From Pseudomonadales bacterium (GTDB taxonomy: Bacteria; Pseudomonadota; Gammaproteobacteria; Pseudomonadales; Azotimanducaceae): a stretch of DNA of 64,000 nt. The translations under genes were made by a program, and so were the position numbers. The first letter of the stretch is position 1. Each line of letters begins with the position of its first letter. This document shows positions 25,568 to 33,672 of the stretch, piece after piece. Location of the stretch: NCBI GenBank assembly GCA_028281885.1, contig JANQJA010000021.1:62001-126000 (forward strand). The letters are read 5' to 3'. The notes below the pieces were generated by a model. That model was not told the DNA's origin and did not search any database. It saw only the letters and a list, made by a program, of their open reading frames with translations.

Positions 25568-27931
25568 TCAATCCGCTGGTCTCCAGACGACGCCTTGCTC
25601 GAACAGTGAGTTAATCTCTGTTTCGCTGTAACCCATGGTGGCGAGCAAGTCCGCACCATGCTGGCCGGAGTAGGGTGGCGGTTTTACCGCGGGCGCTGCA
25701 CCGTCGAAATGGATATTGGAACCATGACGGATGTATTCACCCCAGACCGGGTGAACTGCTGACTGGATCAGACCCAACTGTCGGGACTGCTCATCTTTCA
25801 TCAGGAACTCCGGCTGGTCGATCCCGTCAGCACGCACGCACCCGATTCCCTGGCCTGCGAGCAGGGTTTCCCAATCCATCGCGGGACGGGTCAGGAACAG
25901 TGCTTCCAGTGAGGCAGTGACAGCGTCATCGCCAGTGGAAAAATCGGGTGCGCTCAGGCCTTCTGCCTCGATTATCTGCTGGAACCTTGTTTGTTCCTTC
26001 TCCTGGGGAATGGCGAGGAACACCCAGGTGTTGTCTGCGCAGCGATAGAGTCGATAGGTGGGCGCGAGGCCATAGCCCAGTTCGTCCGCCACGGCACGAG
26101 GTGCCTTGCCGGGATAACTAACAAAGTCATCATGGTTGGCGTAGGTATTGGCACCAAACATATCCACCAGGATGCGCTGACCCTTGCCGGTGTTGCGCCT
26201 GGCGTTCAGACCGAGCATGGCCGCAGAGCAGATCACCACCGACGTATTCGGGTCAGGGTTCAGGTCATTGGCGCGCATGAGGCGCGGCGCCCAGATTCTC
26301 AGTTGTTCGGTGTCGAGTAGTTCTTTGGGCAGGCGTTCGCCCATCTGGAATGTGGCGCCACCCATGGCGGCACCAGGAACCGGGTGAGTACTCGGTCGAA
26401 GTGCGCTCGGACCGTCCGGCCCGTAGCCATTGCTCTGGATGTAGATAACCCCCGGATTCAGGTTGCTTACCGTTTTGTAATCAATCCCGAGTCTTTCTGG
26501 CACGCCGGGCCGGTAGTTGTGGATGATGATGTCTGCTTCGGCGATCAGCGCATGGACGATCTTCTGCCCGTCCGGTGATTTCAGGTTGATGCTGATACTG
26601 CGCTTGCCGGCATTGACGCGGGAGTAGCCCATGCCCTGGGCCATCCCTCGATAGGGATCCCCCTTGACCTGTTCGACCTTGATGACATCCGCGCCCATAT
26701 CGGCCAGGAACGATGCCGCCAGCGGCCCCGCGATGATGGTAGACATTTCAAGCACCCTGACGCCGGAGAGCGGCAGGTCCCTGGTTGCGTCCGCGCTGGG
26801 AGCGGGACGCGGCGAGTCTGACCAGGCCGAGATTTGCTGATCGATATCGCCACCACCCTGGCCCGGTTGTGCAGGCGTTTCTGACAGGCGGGCCACCGGA
26901 CCAAGTTCGAGCGCACCATCGCGTTCAATGACATGGCCGTTGGCTACCACGTCCGGGTCATGCATGGCTTCCTGGGTGGTCTGGTAAGGCGCGGATGCAA
27001 CGCTGCCATTTTCGGTGAACGCCGCAATCCATTCTGCCGCGGTACGTTCCTGGATTCTCTTGAACATTCGGTCGCGGAAAGCTTCGGTCTTGTCCTTTGG
27101 CAGGCGCATTTGTTCGGCGTCCCAGTCGGGGTCCGCCACCACATCGATGAGTTCTGTCACCATCAGGAAGTTGTCGAACAGATGCGGTAACAGGTTGCCG
27201 AACTGAATCCAGCGACCGTCCCCGGCCTGGGCTGGATGGTAGAACAGCGATGGCATCGGTGGCTCCGGCGTGCTAACCATGGGAACGCCCTTCACGTGCT
27301 GCGGAAACTGCCGGCCCAGCAGCGTGTTCTGCTCATAGGGCATCAGGCCCTGCAGCAGACTGGTTTCTACCAGCCGACCGGCACCGGTGTCGGCCCGTGC
27401 GTGCAAGGCAGCCAGCGTGCCGGCAACCAGCGACTGGGCGCAGACATGCGTTGCGACCTGAAGTGCGGAGTAAACGGGGCCGTCGCGATCAACAATACCC
27501 TGGTACATGCTCATGCGGCCGCTGGTGGCTGCAACGATCCCCTCGTAACCCGGGACATTGGCCCTGGGTCCGTGACTACCGAATCCGGAAACGTGTCCGT
27601 AGATCAGGTGTGGGTGACGTTCGCTGACAGAAGCGTAATCAAGCTCGCGCCGCTTTAGGGTTTCTGGTTTCCAACTACAGATCAGGATATCGGCGGCTGC
27701 CAGGAGGCTATGTAACCGCGCCAGATCATCGTCATCGTTGAGATCCAGCCTCAGTTGGGATTTTCCTCGGCGCCACATTCGGGCGGCGGGAACCTGGCCC
27801 AATGGATCGTCAAAGGGCGGATCAATAGCGATCACTTCAGCGCCAAAGTCCGCCAGAATCATGGTGGCAATGCCGCCCGCGGGACCTCGCGATAAATCCA
27901 CTACCCGCAGTCCCTCTAGTGCCGCAGTCAT
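25568..27931 (-). CDS. Double-domain CaiB/BaiF CoA-transferase
   Basis: A 787-residue protein made of two complete family III CoA-transferase domains. Domain 1 (about 1-380) starts LEGLRVVDLSRGPAGGIATMILADFGAEVIAIDPP; domain 2 (about 385-787) starts LSGVRVLEMSTIIAGPLAASFLADMGADVIKVEQ. Aligned without gaps to the 422-residue neighbours, the catalytic aspartate position is threonine in domain 1 (T161, in VATHVCAQSLVAG) and aspartate in domain 2 (NPDPNTSVV). Domain 1 is thus probably structural or regulatory. Free-standing family members act as interlocked dimers; this chain would provide both halves. It is divergent from the TonB-dependent receptor gene. Confidence 0.92.
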   Translation of the reverse strand: MTAALEGLRVVDLSRGPAGGIATMILADFGAEVIAIDPPFDDPLGQVPAARMWRRGKSQLRLDLNDDDDLARLHSLLAAADILICSWKPETLKRRELDYASVSERHPHLIYGHVSGFGSHGPRANVPGYEGIVAATSGRMSMYQGIVDRDGPVYSALQVATHVCAQSLVAGTLAALHARADTGAGRLVETSLLQGLMPYEQNTLLGRQFPQHVKGVPMVSTPEPPMPSLFYHPAQAGDGRWIQFGNLLPHLFDNFLMVTELIDVVADPDWDAEQMRLPKDKTEAFRDRMFKRIQERTAAEWIAAFTENGSVASAPYQTTQEAMHDPDVVANGHVIERDGALELGPVARLSETPAQPGQGGGDIDQQISAWSDSPRPAPSADATRDLPLSGVRVLEMSTIIAGPLAASFLADMGADVIKVEQVKGDPYRGMAQGMGYSRVNAGKRSISINLKSPDGQKIVHALIAEADIIIHNYRPGVPERLGIDYKTVSNLNPGVIYIQSNGYGPDGPSALRPSTHPVPGAAMGGATFQMGERLPKELLDTEQLRIWAPRLMRANDLNPDPNTSVVICSAAMLGLNARRNTGKGQRILVDMFGANTYANHDDFVSYPGKAPRAVADELGYGLAPTYRLYRCADNTWVFLAIPQEKEQTRFQQIIEAEGLSAPDFSTGDDAVTASLEALFLTRPAMDWETLLAGQGIGCVRADGIDQPEFLMKDEQSRQLGLIQSAVHPVWGEYIRHGSNIHFDGAAPAVKPPPYSGQHGADLLATMGYSETEINSLFEQGVVWRPAD

Positions 27932-28292
27932 TCAAATCTCTCCTGTCGTTTGAGTAAGGCGATTGAGCGCACAGTCGTTGTGCCGTCTGGCCGGGCGCCA
28001 GCGTAACCCATCGTGTCTTTTGTTGTGGTGAAGTGAACTAACCGACCCGGTCAACCGCTATTAACTTTGTTGATATTAAATAATTGCCTTAGTTGATAAT
28101 ATACATTGACTCGGATGATAATAGATATTACTTTGTTTAATAGTAATTATTGACATATAAGTCAATAAGTTACTGCTCGGTCGTCGGAAACAACCATCGC
28201 TACCCATTGGATGGCACTCCTGCGACCAACCGGGCGACGGCAGGCTTGTTCATGCCGGCGAACGTATATCAACAACCTAAGGGGGCAAATAT
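27932..28292. promoter_or_regulatory. AT-rich divergent promoter region with palindromic operator
   Basis: This 361-base gap separates the double CoA-transferase gene (leftward) from the TonB receptor gene (rightward) and holds no convincing gene. A very AT-rich stretch runs from about 28060 to 28170. Within it TTATTGAC (28147-28154) and GTCAATAA (28161-28168) are perfect eight-base arms around ATATAA, a strong operator candidate. Three GATAATA/GATATTA-type words occur just upstream (28071-28128). A GGGGG ribosome binding site lies ahead of the receptor ATG. Confidence 0.65.
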
Positions 28293-31200
28293 ATGAAGAC
28301 CATTCGGTCGAATATTGTCTTAAGTGCAATCGCACTAGTTCTAGGAATCACAACAATACCTGTTACATCTGCCGAGGAAGGGCTCGAAGAAGTCATTGTG
28401 ACCGGCAGTTATATCAGACATGCCAATCAGGCGGACGTACCTTCGCCGATTGATATCGTCACGATGGAGGACATCCAGCAGAATGGTTGGGCGACTCTCG
28501 AAGACATGACTGAAACATTGACGTTCAACCCGAATTCGTTTGGTCGAAACGGAACGGGTCTTGGATGTTGCGGTTTCGCTCGTGGCATTGACCTCCGTGG
28601 TCTCGGTGGGGGATCGACGCTGGTACTGCAGAACGGCAAGCGTGTGGCGTCGGCTGCGGTTGGCGATAACGCTGCCGACATGGCCAACATCAAGGCCATG
28701 TTGCCGATTATTGCCGTAGAGCGAATGGAGACGCTGCTTGATGGCGCCGCCGCTATCTATGGTTCCGACGCGATTGCAGGCGTGGCGAACTTCATTCCGC
28801 GCAAGGATTTTGAAGGCTTTGAGATGCGAGTCGGTGGCAAGGCGATCGACGGTAGCGACAAGTCGGAAATTCAATTGCTGTTCGGTACTCAGGGAGAGAG
28901 AGTCAGTGGCATATTCGCGATTTCACATGAGCGAACGAGTCTGCTGCGAAAAGAAGAGCGTGACTTCTTTACCCTGAATATCACGTCCAGTTTCGGTACG
29001 CCGGGCGCGTATATTCTCGATGTCAACGCAGACGATGCGGATGGCGATGGGGTGCCTGATCTGCGTCCGGGCGGTGCCGACGACATCATCATCAACAACG
29101 GCTTCCATCCCGAGTTCAACGTGAGCCAGATCTGGGATGATGCGCTCGCGGGCACTGGTCCCTTTGCGGACCGCGGACCACAAACCAACATTCGACTGGC
29201 TGACCCGTACTGCCGACCGGGGATTGTACCGGACTATCCGGGCCGTTCGCGGGATGGCACCCAGTTTGAACTCGTCCCGGGTGGTGGTCAGTTTGATGAT
29301 CTCTATGCCGGCGCACCTTTCCCGATTGGTAACTGTCGGTATACGTTCCAGCCGACGAACTTTATCAACCCGGCAGAGGACATTACCCTCGCCTACACCA
29401 ACTGGACCTTTGACTTCGCGCCGGGTAACCAGTTGGAGTTTGAGTACAGTCTGCGCTGGATGGAAGGCTATCGTCTGGCGACGCCTGCTTTCCCCCATAC
29501 CAACGCCACCATCTTTGTTCCGGCAAGCAACCCCGCGAACCCCTTCGGCCAGGATGTCAACTGGCGCGGTCGGGCGATCGGTAATGCCTATGCTGGTACA
29601 CCGGTGGACAACCGGGTGGATTACAACGCGCAATCTCACCGCGTAGCCGCAACCTGGCATATGGATCTCGCTGAAATGTTCCCGCAATCGGATTTTCTGT
29701 CCAGTTGGACCGTTGATATTTCTGCGCAAAGTTCCTACGACTACCAGACTGACAGTGATCGGGATACTGACTTGAGTCGCACATTCCTGGCGCTCCGCGG
29801 TTTTGGTGGCCCTAACTGCCAGAATGTGATTGAAACGGCGACCGGTACCATACAGCCATCTCCGACAGAGACCGCCGGTGTAGGTAACTGCTACTACTTC
29901 AGTCCGTTCGGACAGGACATCTACAAGAGCACGTTTGACCCGACCTCCGGCTTTGGTCAGGTGTTCAGCGTCAATCAGGCGACCGGTGAGCGTATTCAGG
30001 CGCCGGACGAGACTGTCTTCCAGGTGATTGACTGGTTCCTCGGCGAGTCAGAGAGTTATGACGAGCGGGATCTGAATGTATTCGAAGCCATTGCGAGCGG
30101 CAGCCTGATGGAACTGCCAGCTGGTGACCTGGGCATTGCGGTCGGTTATCAGCGTCGCTGGGATCGATTCAAGCGTTTCGACACCTACTTCGAGCAGAGC
30201 TTCCTGCGTGCATTCCAGACGCCGGGTATCGGGGGCACGGGTAGTCGCTCCGTTGATGCCATCTTTGCCGAACTCTACGTTCCGGTTGCAGACTCACTGG
30301 ATGTTCAGCTGGCTGTGCGTCGGGAGAGCTACGATCAGGGTCTGGGCTCTACGACTGACCCGAAAGTGGGTGTCAACTTCCGTCCCACTGACTGGATGAC
30401 GGTTCGAGGTTCATACTCAACTTCGTATCGCACGCCGTCCTTGAAGCAGGTGGTGGGTACCGATGCGCAATCTCGTCTGAGAAGCGTCGCCGACCCGCTC
30501 GACCCGTCGGAATTCGGAGTGGGTAACCTCAACTTCCGAACCGCGCGGGTTGCCAAGAACCCGGACCTGTTGCCGGAGGAGTCAACCAACTACAACTTCG
30601 GCATCTCGTTCCTGCCGACCGTACCCTGGGGCGACAACAGTCATTCGCTGCAGATTGATGTGGACTACTTCGATTTTGACTTCAAGAATCGTATCGAGCT
30701 CAAAGGCGCGCAAGACGCTCTGAATCTCGACCCCTGTGGTCCCAACATCATTCGTGACCCGGTCGTGTTCATCTCAGACCCGCTGCTTGAAAACGATCCG
30801 ACTGGCAACTGCGGCAGTGGTCCCGTGGGTGAAATCCTGATCATTGACCAGGCCTATTCAAACTCAGGCGGTACCACGACCTCGGGCCTTGATATCAGTG
30901 CCCTTTACCGGTTTGACATCAACGATATTCAGATGTCGATTCGCAGCGAAACCTCCCACTTCCTGACTTACGAGGTGGAGCTGGCGAGTGGTGCGATCAT
31001 CGATGGTGCTGGCGGGACTAACGACAACAATCCTGCTGGCCCGATTCCGGAGTGGCGCACGAACCTGATGGTGAATGGCACGCTGGGTAACCACTCGGCG
31101 GGTGCCACGTTCCGTTACTCGTCCGAGATGGAAGAAGATCGAACCAGCAATGTGGTTGATTCTCATCTCGAGGTTGATGTGCAGTACGCCTACAGCTTTG

Positions 31201-31346
31201 GTGACCAGCAGCAGTATTCCGTCACCGTGGGCGCCATCAACGTGTTTGACGAAGAACCACCGTTCTATACTCGTGACGGTTCGCTACAACGGGTTCACAA
31301 CCCGTATATGCGACAGATCTATGCTCGATTCGGCCTGAGTCTGTAA
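28293..31346 (+). CDS. TonB-dependent outer-membrane receptor
   Basis: Outer-membrane active transporter of 1017 residues. A signal peptide (about 1-27, ending VTSAEE) precedes the TonB box-like EEVIVTGSYI. The plug follows with DVPSPIDIVTMEDIQQNG, DLRGLGGGSTLVLQNGKR and ETLLDGAAAIYGSDAIAGVANFI. The rest is a beta barrel with repeated aromatic-polar strands ending in NPYMRQIYARFGLSL. The plug type is that of the large receptors common in marine and environmental Gammaproteobacteria, which take up carbohydrates, lipids or other organic compounds. Its substrate is not readable; location beside CoA-transferases, dehydrogenase and MFS transporter argues for the substrate of that pathway rather than siderophore. 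Confidence 0.95.
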   Translation: MKTIRSNIVLSAIALVLGITTIPVTSAEEGLEEVIVTGSYIRHANQADVPSPIDIVTMEDIQQNGWATLEDMTETLTFNPNSFGRNGTGLGCCGFARGIDLRGLGGGSTLVLQNGKRVASAAVGDNAADMANIKAMLPIIAVERMETLLDGAAAIYGSDAIAGVANFIPRKDFEGFEMRVGGKAIDGSDKSEIQLLFGTQGERVSGIFAISHERTSLLRKEERDFFTLNITSSFGTPGAYILDVNADDADGDGVPDLRPGGADDIIINNGFHPEFNVSQIWDDALAGTGPFADRGPQTNIRLADPYCRPGIVPDYPGRSRDGTQFELVPGGGQFDDLYAGAPFPIGNCRYTFQPTNFINPAEDITLAYTNWTFDFAPGNQLEFEYSLRWMEGYRLATPAFPHTNATIFVPASNPANPFGQDVNWRGRAIGNAYAGTPVDNRVDYNAQSHRVAATWHMDLAEMFPQSDFLSSWTVDISAQSSYDYQTDSDRDTDLSRTFLALRGFGGPNCQNVIETATGTIQPSPTETAGVGNCYYFSPFGQDIYKSTFDPTSGFGQVFSVNQATGERIQAPDETVFQVIDWFLGESESYDERDLNVFEAIASGSLMELPAGDLGIAVGYQRRWDRFKRFDTYFEQSFLRAFQTPGIGGTGSRSVDAIFAELYVPVADSLDVQLAVRRESYDQGLGSTTDPKVGVNFRPTDWMTVRGSYSTSYRTPSLKQVVGTDAQSRLRSVADPLDPSEFGVGNLNFRTARVAKNPDLLPEESTNYNFGISFLPTVPWGDNSHSLQIDVDYFDFDFKNRIELKGAQDALNLDPCGPNIIRDPVVFISDPLLENDPTGNCGSGPVGEILIIDQAYSNSGGTTTSGLDISALYRFDINDIQMSIRSETSHFLTYEVELASGAIIDGAGGTNDNNPAGPIPEWRTNLMVNGTLGNHSAGATFRYSSEMEEDRTSNVVDSHLEVDVQYAYSFGDQQQYSVTVGAINVFDEEPPFYTRDGSLQRVHNPYMRQIYARFGLSL

Positions 31347-31373
31347 ATCGAGTTATTGAGTTTGTCGTAGTTA

Positions 31374-31412
31374 CGGCGGGGTCCCTACCCCCTCAGGGGC
31401 CCTGCCGATTTT
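31374..31412 (+). terminator. Strong hairpin after the TonB receptor gene
   Basis: A 13-pair stem (31374-31386 with 31395-31407, two G-T pairs) closes an eight-base loop and is followed by ATTTTCGCTTT. It lies 28 bases after the receptor stop and 30 before the MFS gene. It looks like an intrinsic terminator or attenuator reducing transcription into the transporter gene. Confidence 0.7.
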
Positions 31413-31441
31413 CGCTTTAATTCTTACCAAAAAGGCTGATC

Positions 31442-32734
31442 ATGTCTGAGTCTGCTGCCAGTATTTTCGCCTCTCGATGGCGAACACGTTTTACCCTGGT
31501 CTTGTTGTGTTTCGGTGCGACCTTCGTCATGTACATTGACCGGGTCAATATTTCTGTGGCGATCATCCCGATGGCCGATATATACGGCTGGGATGTTGCG
31601 ACCCAGGGCATGATCCTGTCGTCCTTCTATGTGGGCTACATGTTGATGCAGATCGGTGGCGGTCGGCTTGCAGATCGATATGGCGGCAAGGTCGTCCTGG
31701 GCGCTGGTGTCCTGCTCTGGTCGTTCTTTACCCTGATTACACCGCCTGCCGCGGCCCTGGGGCTGACGGTTTTGATTATTGCGCGGGTTTGTATGGGGCT
31801 TGGCGAGGCAGTCACACTGCCGTCGATTTTCTCGATGATTAGCCGCTGGTTTCCCAAAGAGGAGCGATCCAAGGCGATTGCCTTCTCCGTGAGCGGGATC
31901 TCATTCGGCACCATGATTGGTCTGGCCATCACACCCTATATCGTGCTGTATATGGGATGGGAGTGGTGTTTTTACCTGTTTGCCGTTGTGGGTGTTATCT
32001 GGTTCATATTCTGGCAACCGTTGATTTCAACGGACCCCAACAAGCATCCGCGCATCAGTGCCAATGAACTGTCGTATATCAATGAGAATGTGGCAGTCAA
32101 TGCTACGGACGGTCCTCAGGATACTCCGCCCATCACACACTTCCTGAAGAACAAGGCCATGTGGGCAATTACGGTGGCGCACTTCTGCAGCGCCTGGACG
32201 CTCTACGTGATCCTGAGCTGGCTGCCCAAGTATGTGAATGAAGGACTTGGCGTCACGTTTGCTTTAATCGGTATTGTTTCGATCATGCCCCATGTCGTAT
32301 CGATCATATCGCTGAATGTGTTTGGCAACATCGCTGATCGCATGATCCGTTCGGGCATGGATGTAACCTTTGTGCGCAAGTTCATGCAGTGCACCTCGTT
32401 TGGCGGACTGGCGCTTTGCCTGATTGGTATTACCTTTGTCGATGCCGTCTGGTCGGCGATGACGTTGCTCTGTCTCGGCAAGGTGTTCAATTCCATGAAT
32501 GTGGGTGGCTATAACTCCAATCACATGGACATCGGTCCCCGCCACGCTGGCACCCTGATGGGAATCACCAACACGGCGGGTACCATCCCGGGGATTGTCG
32601 GTGTGTATATTTCGGGCCTGATATTGCAAATTACAGGGTCCTGGGACTACGTGTTTCTGACCGCAGCGGGCGTTACACTGTTCGGGATGGTGTTCTACCT
32701 GCTCTTTGCCAGCGGCGAGAAGCAGTTCGATTAG
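31442..32734 (+). CDS. MFS transporter, anion:cation symporter-like
   Basis: Inner-membrane transporter of 430 residues with twelve predicted helices. The motif YIDRVNISVAI in helix 1 and GGRLADRYGGKVVLG between helices 2 and 3 are those of the anion:cation symporter branch of the major facilitator superfamily, which imports organic acids such as sugar acids or aromatic acids. Placed after the TonB receptor it is the likely inner-membrane partner for the same substrate or its breakdown product. Confidence 0.9.
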   Translation: MSESAASIFASRWRTRFTLVLLCFGATFVMYIDRVNISVAIIPMADIYGWDVATQGMILSSFYVGYMLMQIGGGRLADRYGGKVVLGAGVLLWSFFTLITPPAAALGLTVLIIARVCMGLGEAVTLPSIFSMISRWFPKEERSKAIAFSVSGISFGTMIGLAITPYIVLYMGWEWCFYLFAVVGVIWFIFWQPLISTDPNKHPRISANELSYINENVAVNATDGPQDTPPITHFLKNKAMWAITVAHFCSAWTLYVILSWLPKYVNEGLGVTFALIGIVSIMPHVVSIISLNVFGNIADRMIRSGMDVTFVRKFMQCTSFGGLALCLIGITFVDAVWSAMTLLCLGKVFNSMNVGGYNSNHMDIGPRHAGTLMGITNTAGTIPGIVGVYISGLILQITGSWDYVFLTAAGVTLFGMVFYLLFASGEKQFD

Positions 32735-32773
32735 ACGCCTGCTTCTGTTGACCGGAAAGGAGTAAATCAATCG

Positions 32774-33346
32774 ATGAGAGGCCTCTTGTTTGTCGCGGTG
32801 CTCGCGACTATCTCGACAGCTGGTCGCGCCGAGGTCTCATCGTCCCTCGCTGAATGTATGTCGATTGAGTCCGAAACAGCGCGGGTACAGTGCTACGACC
32901 GCGTACTGGGTCGTTCGTCCGGCCCTGAGACTGATGACGCCGATGAACGTAGACAGATGGATCGTGACGTTCAACCCGTAATGACACCGGCTGTCGTTGA
33001 AACAAAGCCGAATCCCAACCCACAGCATGTGCCGAGCGAGGTCGAGGTCAGGGAAGCGGTCTCGACACCCGCCAAGGCACTTCACGATACCGATAGTTCT
33101 CAGTTCGGCTTCGATGAACCCCGCGACCCTCAGCCTGTCATCGCCGTGATTGAGGAAATTCGTAACCTGCCACGCGGACAGTTCGTCCTGACTCTGGACA
33201 ATGGCCAGGTCTGGCGTGAGATCGAGGTGCGGCGACAGGCACGCTTCAGTGTTGGCCAGCCGGTGACGATTCGCAAGCGAACGTTCGCCTACTGGCTGAC
33301 CAATGATGACACCGGGTTCTCCAATCGGGTGAAGCGACTGCGTTAG
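32774..33346 (+). CDS. Secreted protein of unknown function
   Basis: A 190-residue protein with a signal peptide (MRGLLFVAVLATISTAGRA, cut before EVSS). The mature N terminus has SLAECMSIESETARVQCYDRVLG, a two-cysteine pattern seen in several small periplasmic proteins. A low-complexity linker rich in Asp, Pro and Glu follows, then a compact C-terminal domain with QFVLTLDNGQVWREIE and VTIRKRTFAYWLTN. It should be periplasmic. The last gene before the genomic island, 39 bases after the MFS gene in the same direction; its role is unknown. Confidence 0.75.
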   Translation: MRGLLFVAVLATISTAGRAEVSSSLAECMSIESETARVQCYDRVLGRSSGPETDDADERRQMDRDVQPVMTPAVVETKPNPNPQHVPSEVEVREAVSTPAKALHDTDSSQFGFDEPRDPQPVIAVIEEIRNLPRGQFVLTLDNGQVWREIEVRRQARFSVGQPVTIRKRTFAYWLTNDDTGFSNRVKRLR

Positions 33347-33672
33347 GGGTAGTCCGAGACCGTTTTTTGTATCGAGGGCCGGAATTGAACCGGCACTCCC
33401 TCGCGGGAATCGGACTTTGAATCTGAGTAAACGCAGACATATATGGTGAATTCGGGGAACGTCTATATTAGGTAGATTGCCAAGAGGCAACTTATACGTG
33501 GTGTTTACGGAGAATCAGTGTTCAGAACTGTTCATTTCCACAATGGATTTGTGCAGGGTTGTTCGGAGCGACTTCCCCATAAATTCCCCCGGAAGGCAGG
33601 GGTTTAGATTTGAATTCAATCTTGGTATTGCAAACGTCTGCAATTTGCTCAGTTCTCGCTTGCTTTGACTGG
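33347..33672. other. Gap between the catabolic region and the AbiE pair: tRNA remnant, otherwise featureless
   Basis: This stretch holds the tRNA-Leu remnant (33369-33428) and a 17-base sequence (33443-33459) that partly matches, in inverted orientation, one arm of the hairpin at 37050-37141. The rest up to the toxin stop shows no gene I would support; a 63-residue frame at 33477 looks random. Confidence 0.6.
33369..33428 (-). tRNA. 3' half of a tRNA-Leu, diverged remnant
   Basis: Read on the minus strand it has an anticodon loop TTCAAAG (CAA), a variable arm TCCC-GCGA-GGGA, a perfect T arm GCCGG-TTCAATT-CCGGC (33378-33394) and the acceptor half CCTCGAT. The 5' half is absent and no CCA follows. 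It aligns with the intact tRNA-Leu(CAA) at 37260-37346 across the 3' half at roughly 70 percent by eye. It is best read as an attachment-site remnant marking the far end of the island. Confidence 0.7.

Noticed and set aside
28293-31346. Siderophore or haem receptor
   Set aside because: No Fur-like box upstream and the neighbours are catabolic, so iron uptake is not supported.
33477-33668. 63-residue frame between the tRNA remnant and the toxin gene
   Set aside because: No ribosome binding site, no recognisable composition or motif.
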